Below, piece by piece: positions 33,397-44,762 of a DNA stretch of 64,000 nucleotides. The stretch covers positions 310,001 to 374,000 of the forward strand of contig LLEY01000009.1 of assembly GCA_001414485.1 (NCBI GenBank), given 5' to 3'. Every line of letters begins with the position of its first letter. Position 1 is the first letter of the stretch. The translations under genes were made by a program, and so were the position numbers. The notes under the pieces are model-generated. The model was given only the letters and a program-made list of their open reading frames with translations. It made no database searches and was not told where the DNA came from. The stretch comes from Calycina herbarum. Taxonomy: Eukaryota; Ascomycota; Leotiomycetes; Helotiales; Pezizellaceae.

Positions 33397-36091
33397 ATGT
33401 CTTCTGACGACTGCGAAATAACAACACGCCTCCTCTTTCGACGATTCAATGCCTTTGGTAGCAGACCTTATGCATTTGAACTCATCGATCATCACACCAA
33501 ATCCGATAGAACCTTCGAAATCAATGCCTACAATCGATGCGCCTCGCTCTTTGGCATCAAAGAGCTCATAATCGATGATTATGATGTGAGTGACCATCTC
33601 TATCACCATCATCATCCTCGTATCTTGCTAACTTTTCATCACAGGCATTCGAATACATACCGGGAAAGCCAGAAAGCTGGCTTGCGAAGAACCTTCGAAG
33701 AACCTCCTCCGTCCTCAACATCAAAGATGTCAAAGGACACACATTGAAGCGCGCGCTGAGTGGTGGCAACCTCCTCCGCAAAAGAGACGCAATTGAGGGA
33801 AAAGACCTCAAGGAACTCGGACGAATCCAAGGTGACAGTCTCCTGTTTCTTGGTCCAAACAATGTTCGTTGCAACTATTTGTTGCTGGCAACACATCTTG
33901 TTGCCACAGCGCAACACCTCGTTGATTATGGCAAGTTCAACTCCAAGCTCCCACTCTGTGCTTTTTCTAATATTGTCTGTAGCTCTCAAAACCCCAGGTT
34001 TATTCCAGACCTTGGGTTCGCAAAATATGATCGAGTCCTTATACAACCATTATGCCTCCATCGAAGGAGATGAAAACACCATCGACCAAACCGCGCAGAC
34101 GTCGAAGCTTCCAATGCATATCATATACCAATGCGATGTTCACGATGTTGCTTCGACCTTCAAAAGATTCCTCTCCGTTTTACCCGGTGGTATCTTGGGC
34201 GAGTTGCATTTGTTCCACTCTTTGGTCAATGTTTATGGTCACTTCAAAGACATTACCGAACTCGACGATTCCGAGCTTGATGCCACCAAACTCGACGCTA
34301 CGAAACTTGATCAGTCGATCAAAACCAAAAAACATTGCCGAGCTCTATTGATCACACGGGCAATTTTGACTGTGGATCTCAAGTCTCGGCGCCATCTCAT
34401 CTGTGCAGTCTTTGGACTTCTCAGAATGGTTGGCCAGAATGCAGAGGCAAAAGCGGCAGAACATCGAATGAAAGGATGGGAACCTGAAGCGAACTCGATG
34501 GGATATGAGGCATTGGGAGTCGCCTTTGGTCCTCTTCTGATCGGAGAGTTTCTCAAATACAACATGCCTCGCGCTCACCCCAAAGGCAAGCTGGTAGTTC
34601 TTCCTGTCAGCTCGCCCAAATCCAAGAAGGGCAAAGGAAAGATGCCCATCATCGACAACAGTGGTTTTCTTTCTCTTGACGAGAAGAAACTGCTTGCTGG
34701 TAGCATTGCTGAGATGGTGATCTCGCACTGGCTCGATGTGGTTCTCTTTTTGAAAATGCTAGACTTGCCTCAAGGTGGTGACAATGGCAAAAACGGTATG
34801 AAGGGAGAAAGAACACCAAAGCAGATCGACTCACAACTCGAATCCCCTATTTCGGTTCGAAGTAAGTACACCGACCCTCTTTTTGAATCTGCTAACATCA
34901 TAACTCCCAGGTATCGACTCTGAAACTCGCGCGATTAATAAAATACGCCGAGAAAAACACGAAGAACGAATCGAAAAACAAAGAGCCCTTCGAGCAAATT
35001 CCAAATCGAGCCAAAGCCTACCTGCAACAGAAGCTCGAAGCCTCACAATCGAACCGCATGCCATCGAGGATAAGCCAATGCAATCCCCAAAGCACATTTC
35101 CGAGAGCGAGAACCAGCACATTGGAGTTGCCATTGACTCTGCAGTTCAAAAGTCCCCGATCAAATCCCCAATAAACTTCTCCAGACCATATGGAGAATTT
35201 ACACCAAAGTTGTCAAGAAGCGAAGATCTTTTTGGCACACCATCAACGAACTATACCGAACTTCACAAGAAGTTTGAACAGCACTCAAAATCAAACACAA
35301 TTGCAGATTTGACAAAGATTGCCACTCTTCGTACTTCGCAACTACATAGTCCTATGGGACCTTCTGAGCCGACTCGTCGGATGATTTCAAACGTGACAGC
35401 TCACAAGTCTTATGGAAATCTCGACATCGTCTCTAACCAAGTCGACATCTTACAAACTGATTTTGGACAAGATGGCCAAAAGCCAGGATTGCCAAAGAAA
35501 AATAGCCTTTTTGCCAGAAGCAAGGCCAGATTAACAGGTCAGAATAAGTCTTCGGAGTCAAATTCATCGACTCATAGCCATTCTTCAAGAATGTCTCGAT
35601 TCAACTTGAAGCGGACTACCAGTTTGGCTAGTATCAAGGAGACCATCGACAAGACAAGCGGGAAAGTTAGAGGGACGATCAACAAGTCGGGAACAAAGGT
35701 TATGGCCTTGAAGGCACTCTACGAGCCATCAACATCAGCCTCCACCACCACTTCGCCCAACAAGCTTCGAAAGTCAACCTCAGCTAACAAACAATCAGCC
35801 GAGATACCAAGAACGAGAGTTGCACCATGCACATACAGCTCTCCTGCTGTGGCAAATGACAAAGACACTCTAATATCAACCCTTCGCACACGAGTCAAAA
35901 GCCTCGAGCAACGCCTGGATGTTGTACTGGAGGAGAATGATGCTTTAAAGAAGGAGAACCGGGAGCTCAAGCAGTTGGTTGAGCTAATGTTGCAAGTGGG
36001 AAAGCAGCAAAAGGGTTGTTGCACTGGAAGTGCTGGTTTAGACGGAGCAGAATCTTCCGAGGATTCTTCTTCGACCGTTTTGAGGACATAG
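33397..36091 (+). CDS. RhoGAP-domain protein with C-terminal coiled coil
   Basis: Four exons, 33397-33585, 33645-33930, 33983-34861 and 34911-36091, give 844 residues. An in-frame ATG at 33298 would add 33 residues beginning with a hydrophobic stretch (IKSAIKAVAFIATAL). The RhoGAP fold covers about residues 160-390: LKTPGLFQTLGS, LPMHIIYQCDVHDVASTFKR, ILGELHLFHSL, RHLICAVFGLLRMV and YEALGVAFGPLLIG. This suggests a GTPase-activating or Rho-binding role at the cell cortex. The Arg-finger position is degenerate (I see no clear GxxR before LFQ), so GAP activity is uncertain. The C-terminal 400 residues are Ser-rich and disordered, then a coiled coil (LISTLRTRVKSLEQRLDVVL ... ELKQLVELML). Intron 2 uses a GC donor (G|GCAAGT). 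A truncated duplicate lies at 47517-48480. Confidence 0.82.
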
Positions 36092-37844
36092 GGTTCTTTT
36101 TGTGTGTATTATTATTGCTTTTGTATAAGAGACAGAACCAGGGGTGGACTCCGGAGTCAGGATAAATAGAACCCTTTTTTTTTTGTATTATAATTAGTCT
36201 TGAATAATGAAAAACAATTGAAATGATATTTGTATTCGTGACCTTTTTCCACCTTTGGTTCGTGTTTGCCTGCAATGCTCATTATTCTAACCATCTCGAG
36301 TAGTTTGAATCAATTATTCTAAACACTTGGAACAATTCAAAATTAACCCAGCTATTTTGGAACAATCAAGTTTTACTCTTCAACCGCGACGAAAATTAGT
36401 GCAGAGCATGCCAAGACATCACCAAAACTCTCAACTATAGTCCCAGCACCACTTTCAATTGACTATGGATTCAAATTTCCCTACAACTTAATCGAGGACT
36501 ACAATCAATCTTGTATACTAATCTAAAAAGTAAGTGTCTCCGAGCGTTGGTTGTTGGGCAGTTAATTGATAGGCGACCTAGATCGCGTTCGGAAAAGAAT
36601 ACTTTCCTTTCGTACCTGCCTCCATATCTTGTTGTTCTAACTAACTTACTTTCTTGGGTAAATTAAAGCAGGTACTCTAAATATATGGAATAGTTGAAAA
36701 GCAATTCGGGTGTTTTAAAAGAATAATCGAGTTTTATGAAATTTGTGTACTTGTCCAAAGCAACCCACCCCAATCAATACCCAAAAATCAAACAAACCGT
36801 ATTAAATAGATTACAATGACATTTGTATGCTAATTCAAGAAGCAGGTGGTTGTTGAGTAGTTAATTATTATTACATATGATGGCGAGCTTGGTGCCCGCA
36901 AGATAGCCGGCGAGTTGACAAACCACTATTAACACCACTCACCTAAAACACAAAAAAGACATTGCTCTCGGGTGTTTAATAGGATACCGGTTGGTTTATC
37001 CAACCCAAACACCATGGGTTACTCGATTTTAATTTGCCATCAATCCAATCCCATGGGTTACTCACATAGTTGAAGTTCGAAGCATAAAGAGAGTTCCCCT
37101 AGTATAGAACACAGTTTCTCTTTCTGATCATAGATAACCCCATTCGCCCTTTCTGAATAAAAGTAAACTTTCTAACCAAACTCGACAGGATTAATTAATA
37201 CTTGTGGTCCACTTATACGATTTAAACATGAGGTGAGTAATTACCAGATAATCTTCCATCCAGAGAACTTCAGCATATCAAACACCATTCCACAATGAAT
37301 TTCAAGCACTCGTCAACCCAGAAAGCTTGAGTATCAATGAACCAAAAGAACGATTGTTTGATTAGTATGCTTTATTTGGAATTGGTCAATGACATTACTA
37401 CTTTATAGTATTAAGTAGTAAGTCTAGATATTGAAAGATATTGTTAAAGATTATTAGATTAATTTAATTAATTGATTGAGGTCTTGGAGAACTCAAAAGT
37501 ACAGAGCATTAGGTACTGATCCAAATAACCTTTGTTTAATATGAATATCTATGACAGTTTAGAATTGGTGAATAAAGCATACCAGATCGTTCACTGAGAT
37601 AGACTCAAACAATAAGAGAATTTAAAGTCACTCAAGTGACAAAGAAAAAAAGAACCTCATTCGCTAAGGGGAGAATTTCGGAACATCATAACCGCTTTTC
37701 ACGGTCCCTAAGTACCTATCCTCAAAATACTCGCGCTCTCAAACCACCACCCACTTCACCACCCCATGCGGACGCGCCAAAGTCCACAGCCAACTACTTA
37801 CTCTACCCCAACACCACCACCCAAAGTCAACACCAACCATCGAA
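36092..37844. other. Long AT-rich intergenic region with degenerate duplications
   Basis: No gene seen in about 1.75 kb. It contains two diverged direct copies of a roughly 300-bp segment (36284-36590 and 36645-36905), sharing GAACAATCAAGTTTT/GAATAATCGAGTTTT, ATTGATAGG/TAATTATTA boundaries and GTTGGTTGTTGGGCAGTTAA/GGTGGTTGTTGAGTAGTTAA. Also AT-rich sequence around 37370-37480. Confidence 0.5.
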
Positions 37845-38657
37845 ATGTCGCGCGCCGAAAGTGAGGAAGCCGAGATACTGGAACAGTTACAGTCCGAGTC
37901 TCAGCTCTATGGTTGCGAAGGCGAGGATGAGACGGCGCAAGGAGGCCAAGACGAGCAGGAAGAGAGAGCCTCAACTTCTGTCTACGACCAACCTGAAAAG
38001 ATGAGATGGTTCGACTTGAAACACCCTGGGTTGGCACTTGGTAAGTTTAGTCACAAGCTTGCAATACGGAGGCTGACACGCACAGTGCTCTGGTACATTT
38101 TCCTCGGCCTACCAGCTTCCATTGGCATCACTTGGTTGAACCGTGAATTCTTTCGCTGGTTGGGTTACGAGAAGATCATGAGAAGTCCTAGTGGGATTAT
38201 GATATCGCGAGGTAAGCTTCCAGAGCCCCGATTCCTCGAGATCGAGCTGACATGACAATTACAGTTCTTTTCGCAACCCTCAGCGTGCTCGTCATCACCG
38301 CCTGGGGTCTCCAACTCACCGAGGAAGCAAAGGAAACACGAATCAAGAAGTTGAAGGAGGAGGCTAAGTGGTGGAAGAAAGCTTGCGAGGTTCTGGAACA
38401 GGAAAAGAAGGAAGCCATGGTGATGAAGGTATGCGTGAACCAGCACATCTTTCCATTGGACTGTTGCTAATTTGTGCGCATAGCAAAGTGAAGCCCATAC
38501 ACCACCGCGCCAACTTGGGAGTCCATTTGGGATGAGCCTTGGCCGAGAATCTCGATTGGGTTGGTATGAAGAACATAATGAGCCGCGAGACTATTATCCA
38601 CCAACGCCGAAAGATATGATCAAGGAGGTTCTGAAGAGAAGAGCTAGGAACAACTGA
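37845..38657 (+). CDS. Hypothetical two-TM protein with coiled coil
   Basis: Four exons, 37845-38040, 38086-38211, 38265-38428 and 38484-38657, give 219 residues. The N-terminal 55 residues are acidic and Gln/Glu-rich, then one membrane segment (VLWYIFLGLPASIGITWL, about 67-84) and a second (VLFATLSVLVITAWGL, about 109-124). A charged helix follows (ETRIKKLKEEAKWWKKACEV), likely coiled coil, and a Pro-rich end. All introns are canonical. The layout suggests a small endomembrane or mitochondrial membrane protein, but no family is recognised. Confidence 0.65.
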
Positions 38658-39171
38658 CTGCGAAATAGTTGCCGAAGGACCGAGGAAGAGGGAGATTGGG
38701 GCGTGTCATGAACGATCGCCTACCAATGATAGGACTTCATACTTGAGAAAAACTACTGGGGCAAATAATTGCAGCATTTGCTAGGGATAAGAGGAAATTC
38801 AAAAGCTGAGAGGAAGTGGTGAATAAGTGGCATTGTCCTAGCAGCCTTCAAAAGCCGCTAGTCTGGGGAGTTTTAGAGTCCCCTTGTAGCTTGTTAGCAC
38901 TCATCAATTTCATCTTGTTTTTCCAAGTGAAAAAAGCGAGTATAGTTGACGGGTGATGATTTGCCGAAGTCCAAGCCAGCTCACACACCAACCATAGGTA
39001 TAGCACATAGGACAGCGAGAAGTACATTCCGAATTTCAGTTGGGTGACAATAGAAGCAGCAAAACATTGGAAACTGGACGAGAAAATATATTGATACAAT
39101 TACACAAGTTTGTACTTACGGAGCCCCATTCAGATTCCCATCCAGGCGTTGTAGGCATTTCCTATCGTTCA
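38658..39171. other. Intergenic between convergent genes
   Basis: About 510 bp, no gene seen; 3' flanks of the two-TM gene and the 39172-40579 gene. Confidence 0.5.
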
Positions 39172-40579
39172 TTAGTCGAACAGAGAGTGCTGTTTCAAGA
39201 ACGTTTTGCTCTTCTTGGTCAAGTCAAAATTATTTCCACCAGGATGGTTCTTCTTGAACTCTTTGAACTATGGATAAATCAGTATTTATTCGATCCCGTA
39301 AAATTGAAATGAACCTACCTCCATCTTCCAATCCCATCGATACCACAGTCTTTCGTCGCCATATTCAGCTTGTGTATTCCAATCGTCTTGGGGCTTCCAG
39401 TCCTTTTTCTTTGCAAAGCGTTCATAACCATTTCCATTCCCGCCCTTGCCCTGTCCGTATTCGCTACCCTCTATCTTCTTGTGATACTCCTCCCTAAACT
39501 CCTTTACTTCAGCCTTGCTCAAAGAGACCTGCTTCCTGACGCTTTCCTCAAGCTTGATGCCCGCATCATCGCAGAGTCGAACAACCTCGCAACCCCAATG
39601 GCAATCAAGGTCAGTTGCATCGCCAGTAAGAAATTCAAGAAGCATGAGACACATGATGGGGATATTTTTAATCTCAGACTCGGGTTTGAGAAGGCGGTGC
39701 TCGGATAGTGTTTCTAGGGCAGTGAGGACCATCGTTCCAATCATGGTCACAGTCTCTGCCACACCTTCGCCATCCTCGTTTCCTTCCTTTGGTCAGCGTG
39801 TTTGCCAGAGTGGTTGATCAAGCATGACTGGAAGACTTACCCATCTACCACATCATATACGTATCCTCACACTTTACAAAACAAGTGAAGGCCTCCACAT
39901 ACGCCCATAAGTCATGTGGATTCAGGTTCTTCTTCACAAAAGCTTTGTTGAAGTCGTTCATCAAGTTACACATAATTTCTGTAACACCCCAACCAATCCA
40001 ATCCGAGTAGATGTGCAAGTCCCTGATATCTTGGTTTCTCTTTTCTGCTTCGTCACATAGTTCCTTGAAGAGAAGAGCTCCAGGATTCGAGACAGGGATT
40101 CCGAGATCTACATCCCGTCAGTAAAGTTTGTTCAACAAACCAACATCATAAAAAAATCCGGAAGAGAACTGTATGATAAGCTAACTCACCGGAGACTCGA
40201 TAGCACCATTCATCTAGAAGTTCACCATCTTTCGGCATGTCTTGATCTTTGTCGTCGATGAAATCGGCAATGTTTGGCCATTGGAGGTTTTGGTAGGGTG
40301 GGAGAGAGGGAGACTGAGGCGGTTGTAAGCTACGCGATATTCTATGTGTTCTTTTTGGGGCCTTACGGTGCCACTATCGGATTTTTTGGAAGAAGTTTCA
40401 TTTTTATCGTTCGATTTGGTGGAAGACTTTTTGGCAGCTTTCTTCGGGGGCTCTTTAGAATCGGAGCTTTTGGGCGTGGCCTTAACAGCTGTGGGGGGTT
40501 CTTCGGCGGCCTTCTTCGAGGCTCTCGTCTGACGTTTATTGGGAGTGGTCTCCGACAATGCTTTGCGTTTGGGTGGCAT
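39172..40579 (-). CDS. Hypothetical protein with basic low-complexity N-terminus
   Basis: Five exons on the minus strand, 40579-40367, 40313-40190, 40107-39878, 39786-39319 and 39267-39172, give 376 residues. The first 71 residues are Lys/Ser/Pro/Thr-rich (MPPKRKALSETTPNKRQTR), nuclear-type sequence. The rest is a globular, acidic, Trp-rich unit (WPNIADFIDDKDQDMPKDG, LHIYSDWIGWGVTEIMCNLM, DCHWGCEVVRLCDDAGIKL, ending KSKTFLKQHSLFD). No family recognised. Intron 3 is uncertain: the strong donor GTAAGT at about 39840 would include an in-frame TAG upstream, whereas the GTAAAG donor used here avoids it but discards a well-conserved-looking stretch. Confidence 0.6.
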
Positions 40580-41552
40580 GGTGGATCGATATGTAAGGTC
40601 TTAAATTCTGATGTGGATTGATTGAAAAGGATTCAGATACTCGCGCACTTGTATAGGGGTTATATTCCGTGCGGCGCGAAACTAATGTGACGAAATTGTG
40701 ATGTAATGTTTACCTCATCTACGTCATAGCGGACGCGAAATACACACGTTCTCACGTGCTGGAAACTTCCTTAACAGTTTTCGCTCTGCTACTTGTATTA
40801 TTGAAAGATACTTAGAAATTGGGACCGTGAGGTAATTCAAAATACGGGCTGCGGAGATTATTTCATTGGAAAGGCGGGAATCGATGCTAGCAAGCGAGCA
40901 CGTGATTTGCCTGCTCAATATTCCTTTTCGATACGAATCAGTGGTGACTTCCCATTAATTCCATGAGAAGAACAAACTGTCGCTCGATGATGAGCCATTC
41001 AACTCTATCTAAAACATTACAGACCAAGTTGAGACCATGACGACCTTCTTTTCCTCATATGTAAATTACTGGTTCTGATGGATCTTTTTTTATTTAGCAG
41101 TCTGCAACAGACAACTTCTAATCGCCAAGTATCATTATCTTCTGATAATATACCTGTCTTTAGCCAGTATCATGAAGCCTTCCATATCATTTAGAATTGG
41201 TTTGATATAACGACCCTCGACGTAGGTAGACAAGAAAAGCGGCAGTAAATAGCTCGTTGTGCCACACCTACTAGATTTTACCCAAATACTTTGAGACAAT
41301 CGAGCTTCATTGTTCCAAACTATCTGATTGAACATTAAATTGTCCCAAGTATTTAGCTTAATTATCTTCCATTATCCTAAAACGTTGAGACAATTACCTA
41401 CTTTGAACATGAAGTATTTACTGCCGCTTTTATTGTTTATCGCGAGCGACTTAACCCCTGTCATCTTTGTCTGAATTTATCCGGAGTTCTGCCGAATCTG
41501 AGCAATCAGGCTTAGAGTCATACTTTTGTCTTTCAACAATTACAACACCGAG
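40580..41552. other. Intergenic with MITE-like element
   Basis: Nearly 1 kb without a gene. Holds a 197-bp element with perfect 16-bp terminal inverted repeats (41235-41431) immediately upstream of eIF2B delta, and two CACGTG cores near 40753 and 40900. Confidence 0.5.
41235..41431. repeat. 197-bp element with perfect 16-bp terminal inverted repeats
   Basis: Ends AAAAGCGGCAGTAAAT (41235-41250) and ATTTACTGCCGCTTTT (41416-41431) are exact inverted repeats. The interior has no coding capacity but has several TTGTYCCAAa-type motifs like the other foldbacks. Size and lack of coding fit a non-autonomous DNA transposon (MITE). A solo-looking end (ATTTACTGCCACTTTTT) occurs at 48614-48630. Confidence 0.8.
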
Positions 41553-42974
41553 ATGACTTCCACAGATGCTCCCCCTGCGGCCGAGCCCTCAAAGCCAGTC
41601 GAAACTCCTTCTAAGCAATCGCAACCCGATGCGCCTCCCAAATTATCAGGTGCAGAAATAAAAAAACAAAAGGCTGCCGAGAAGGCAGCGCGCAGGGCAC
41701 AAGCTGCCCAAGAAAAGCAAGTGGGAGCCCCCGCACCACCCACATCCTCACCAGCAACAGCACAGAAAGGAGATCGATCAAAGGCGCAAAAGCCCCAGCA
41801 AAAGAGGCGGGGATCTGTTTCGGGATCGAGAGATCATCCCATTCGAACGCCAAAAATGAGTGCCATTCCGGAGGTCCCAAAGAAAGAAGACAAGACGGTC
41901 GAGTTCTTTAGACATCTTTACAAACCACGGATGAAGGGTTTGGCAGGCGCGGGGAAGGATGTACACCCTGCTGTACTGGCTTTGGGGATTCAAATGAGTA
42001 ATTACTCCATTTGTGGAAGCAATGCCAGGCTTGTCGCAACGCTGCAGGCATTTAAGAGGGTATGATTCATCGCATATATTTTTGAACATTTCTTCTAACT
42101 TTCACTTTAGGTCATTGAGTCATATACTACACCTCCCGGTAACACTCTTACGAGACATCTTACTTCACACGTTTTATCCCCACAAATCGAATATATCTCC
42201 TCATGTCGACCCATTTCAATATCAATGGGAAATGCTATCAGATGGCTGAAACTCGAAATTTCGAAAGTCGACATTGACACCCCAGAAGCAGAAGCGAAAA
42301 AGGGACTCTGCGACGGTATCGATATATTCATACGCGAAAGAGTTACCTTTGCAGACCAAGTGATTGCGAACAGCGCTGCGGACAAAATTAGGGATGGGGA
42401 TGTGATCTTGACTTATGCGAAAAGTAGCATTGTCCAGCAAGCTTTGGTGAAGGCGCACGAAGATGGCAAGAAATTCGGGGTGATTGTTGTCGATTCGAGA
42501 CCTCTCCACGAAGGAAAACATTTGGCTGCAGCTTTGGCCGGCCTTGGAATTGAAGTCAAGTATTGTCTCACCAACGGGCTAAGTCACAATATCCAGGACG
42601 CCACCAAAGTGTTTCTCGGAGCTCATGCTATGATGAGTAACGGAAGACTGTTTTCTCGAGCTGGTACTGCGCTTGTTGCCATGGAAGCAAACGATATGGA
42701 TAAGCCAGTGCTCGTCCTTTGCGAAACAATAAAATTCACAGAGAGGGTTGCTCTTGACTCGATTGTGCATAACGAGATTGCACCACCAGACGAATTGGTC
42801 ATCACTGGCGGGGCCCTAGAAAGTTGGAGAGATATCCCACACCTACAACTTTGCAACCCAATGTACGATGTCACGCCTGCAGAATACATTCAAATGATCG
42901 TTACGGAATCTGGAAATGTGCCACCGACTTCCGTACCAGTTTTACATAGGCTTGGGAATGAAAGTCAGGGTTGA
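41553..42974 (+). CDS. GCD2: Translation initiation factor eIF2B delta subunit
   Basis: Two exons, 41553-42059 and 42111-42974, give 456 residues. The first 125 residues are a Lys/Ala/Pro-rich tail (EIKKQKAAEKAARRAQAAQ) typical of fungal delta subunits. The Rossmann-like eIF2B alpha/beta/delta domain follows: VHPAVLALGIQMSNY, GSNARLVATLQAFKRVI, DGDVILTYAKSSIVQQAL, FGVIVVDSRPLHEGK, NGRLFSRAGTALVAM, DKPVLVLCETIKF and YDVTPAEYIQMIVTE. eIF2B exchanges GDP for GTP on eIF2 and is the target of Gcn2-dependent control; delta is in its regulatory subcomplex. Start at 41553 has a good context (GAGATGAC). A MITE-like element lies 120 bp upstream. Confidence 0.93.
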
Positions 42975-43591
42975 AGTGGCGGTTGACAAGGGACCATACA
43001 TTAATATCTCAGGGAAGCTACTCGAGTATTGGGGAGGCAACTCTGACAGCCCTTCGGGTAATAGAAAAGCAGGTAATGTGAAGGGTCAATCGAGCCCCGG
43101 AAAACATGAATGTATAGCATTTCGAGGAGCGCTCGCCTGGTGTAAGATATTGTAATGAAGTAGATGAACCCAAAAGTTTCCAATGAGTGGGTTGATTTGC
43201 CTGATTTCTCATTTGTAATGTTTTTTGCTGTAAGCTTGCAAAGTCCAGTTTAAAGCGGAAGTAAAGGAAAATTCAAGAAGTGTTATTCGTCCCGTAAACT
43301 GAATTGCCAACAGTACAGGCCGAAAGGAATTCCCTGAGATCTCGGGTGTCGTGTCATAAATTGTGCTTTGCCCAACTCTCTCGACACGGGGATATCAAAA
43401 AGACATTGCTCTTCGATAAACCAATTGATTTGAGCCTTCAAATTTCTCACGACTTGACATTTCTTCGGTTCCGCAAGCTCTTCAATTCATGAGCAAAACT
43501 CCAATACAACCCATGCGTCAAAAAATCTTCCCATCCCATGCCCCATAGCTTTGTACAATCCTCTCCCATTTCCTCCACTCATCCGCCTTCC
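42975..43591. other. Intergenic between convergent genes
   Basis: About 615 bp of 3' flanks, no gene seen. Confidence 0.5.
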
Positions 43592-43899
43592 CTATGATTC
43601 CTCGCTTTCCCGCACAGCCCTCCGCGCTCTCTTTTCCAATATGTTTTGTCGTCTTGCTCCGAGAATGGCATGTTGTCGTTCATCCACGCCCATGAGCCAG
43701 TATCCGAAGCTTCCTCCCACACCGGCGAATAATGGGTAAGCCCAAAGGGAACCGCGATTGAAGAAGGGGCGCATTTCGATACCGAGTTGCCAGAATCGGA
43801 CTGCGAGGCCTGGATGGGGAGTTAGCTAGAGCTTTGGGGGTGGGGAAGCTTTGGGGGAGAGGTACCGAAGCCTGACCAGAAGAGGACTTTGTGGACCAT
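43592..43899 (-). CDS. Small mitochondrial complex I accessory-type protein
   Basis: Two exons on the minus strand, 43899-43866 and 43809-43592, give 83 residues. The sequence MVHKVLFWSGFGLAVRFWQL then EMRPFFNRGSLWAYP, one hydrophobic segment (PLFAGVGGSFGYWLMG) and a charged tail RRQNILEKRARRA matches my recollection of a fungal NADH:ubiquinone oxidoreductase accessory subunit (about 10-14 kDa). The exact subunit name is not certain. A single-pass inner-membrane protein with an N-terminal amphipathic helix is predicted. A 14-bp perfect palindrome with a CACGTG core lies 173 bp upstream. Confidence 0.65.
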
Positions 43900-44762
43900 T
43901 GTTGGTGGTGTTTTGTGTGCAATTGGAGGATCGGGAAGAGGCGACCACACTGGGTGTACTTGGTGAGCTGTTTGTTCAATGCTGCCCCTCAATGGATGGT
44001 TGTCTGGTCGTTGAAGTCCACACAGGTCGTGAGTTGCGCTAGCGCGATGAGAGAGGGGCTCCACAATTTCTTCATCACGTGATGAGAACAAATTCCATCT
44101 ATTTTTTGAAGACTGAATTTGGGACCATTTAAAATAGGTTAAAACTATGAGTACTTACATTCGTGAGAATAATACGGAATTTGAAATAGAAGCTTGAGCT
44201 CTGATCTCTTTCAAGTACCTCCAATTGAATGCTAAAGTAGCAAGTTCAAGTATGCATGGCATGCACCTAGTAGCTTTCCTTTTCAAACTGGGATTTATGT
44301 ACAATGAACAGTCTTTAAGTGAGTTTTTACACCTTCTTAAATATCACAGTCAGATATTAGAAGTTTTATTAAGCTGAGCATAACATAAAAGTGATGAGAG
44401 GTATCAAAGTTCTATCTATCTTGTCCTTTGGTCTAGGTTGAACAGCAAACTTGCCCTCAACTAGAATTACCAGGTGAATCTTGACAATGCCGAGATGTCC
44501 AATAGCACGTCATGCTCCGTAGTTCTCTTGTGAGATTTTGGACCTTCCGTGCCTTCCCCCTCCATTATTGTTCACCCCTCATCTGGCAAAAACCTGCAAA
44601 CACCTGTTGGCGGCAGAACACCGGATAAACCAACCTCCTAGCTCCCGCTGCAGTAACATGGCAGGGGCATCTGTAAATGTCCTTGGCGAGCATCAATGCT
44701 GGCAATACCCAGATCTATGCACACCAGAACTTTGTTGGTTGACAGTACAACCTGGAGCCAAA
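43900..44762. other. Divergent intergenic region
   Basis: About 860 bp between the complex I type gene and the Shg1 gene; no other gene. It holds the palindrome at 44072-44085. An in-frame ATG at 44538 could extend the Shg1 gene by 75 residues but lacks conservation-like character. Confidence 0.5.
44072..44085. promoter_or_regulatory. Palindrome TCATCACGTGATGA (CACGTG core)
   Basis: Perfect 14-bp inverted repeat 173 bp upstream of the complex I type gene. CACGTGAT is the known core of Cbf1/bHLH factors; the link to this gene is inference. Confidence 0.5.

Noticed and set aside
33225..33874. Minus-strand Cys/Glu-rich frames opposite the RhoGAP gene
   Set aside because: Shadows of the plus-strand gene, whose introns, phases and domain are consistent.
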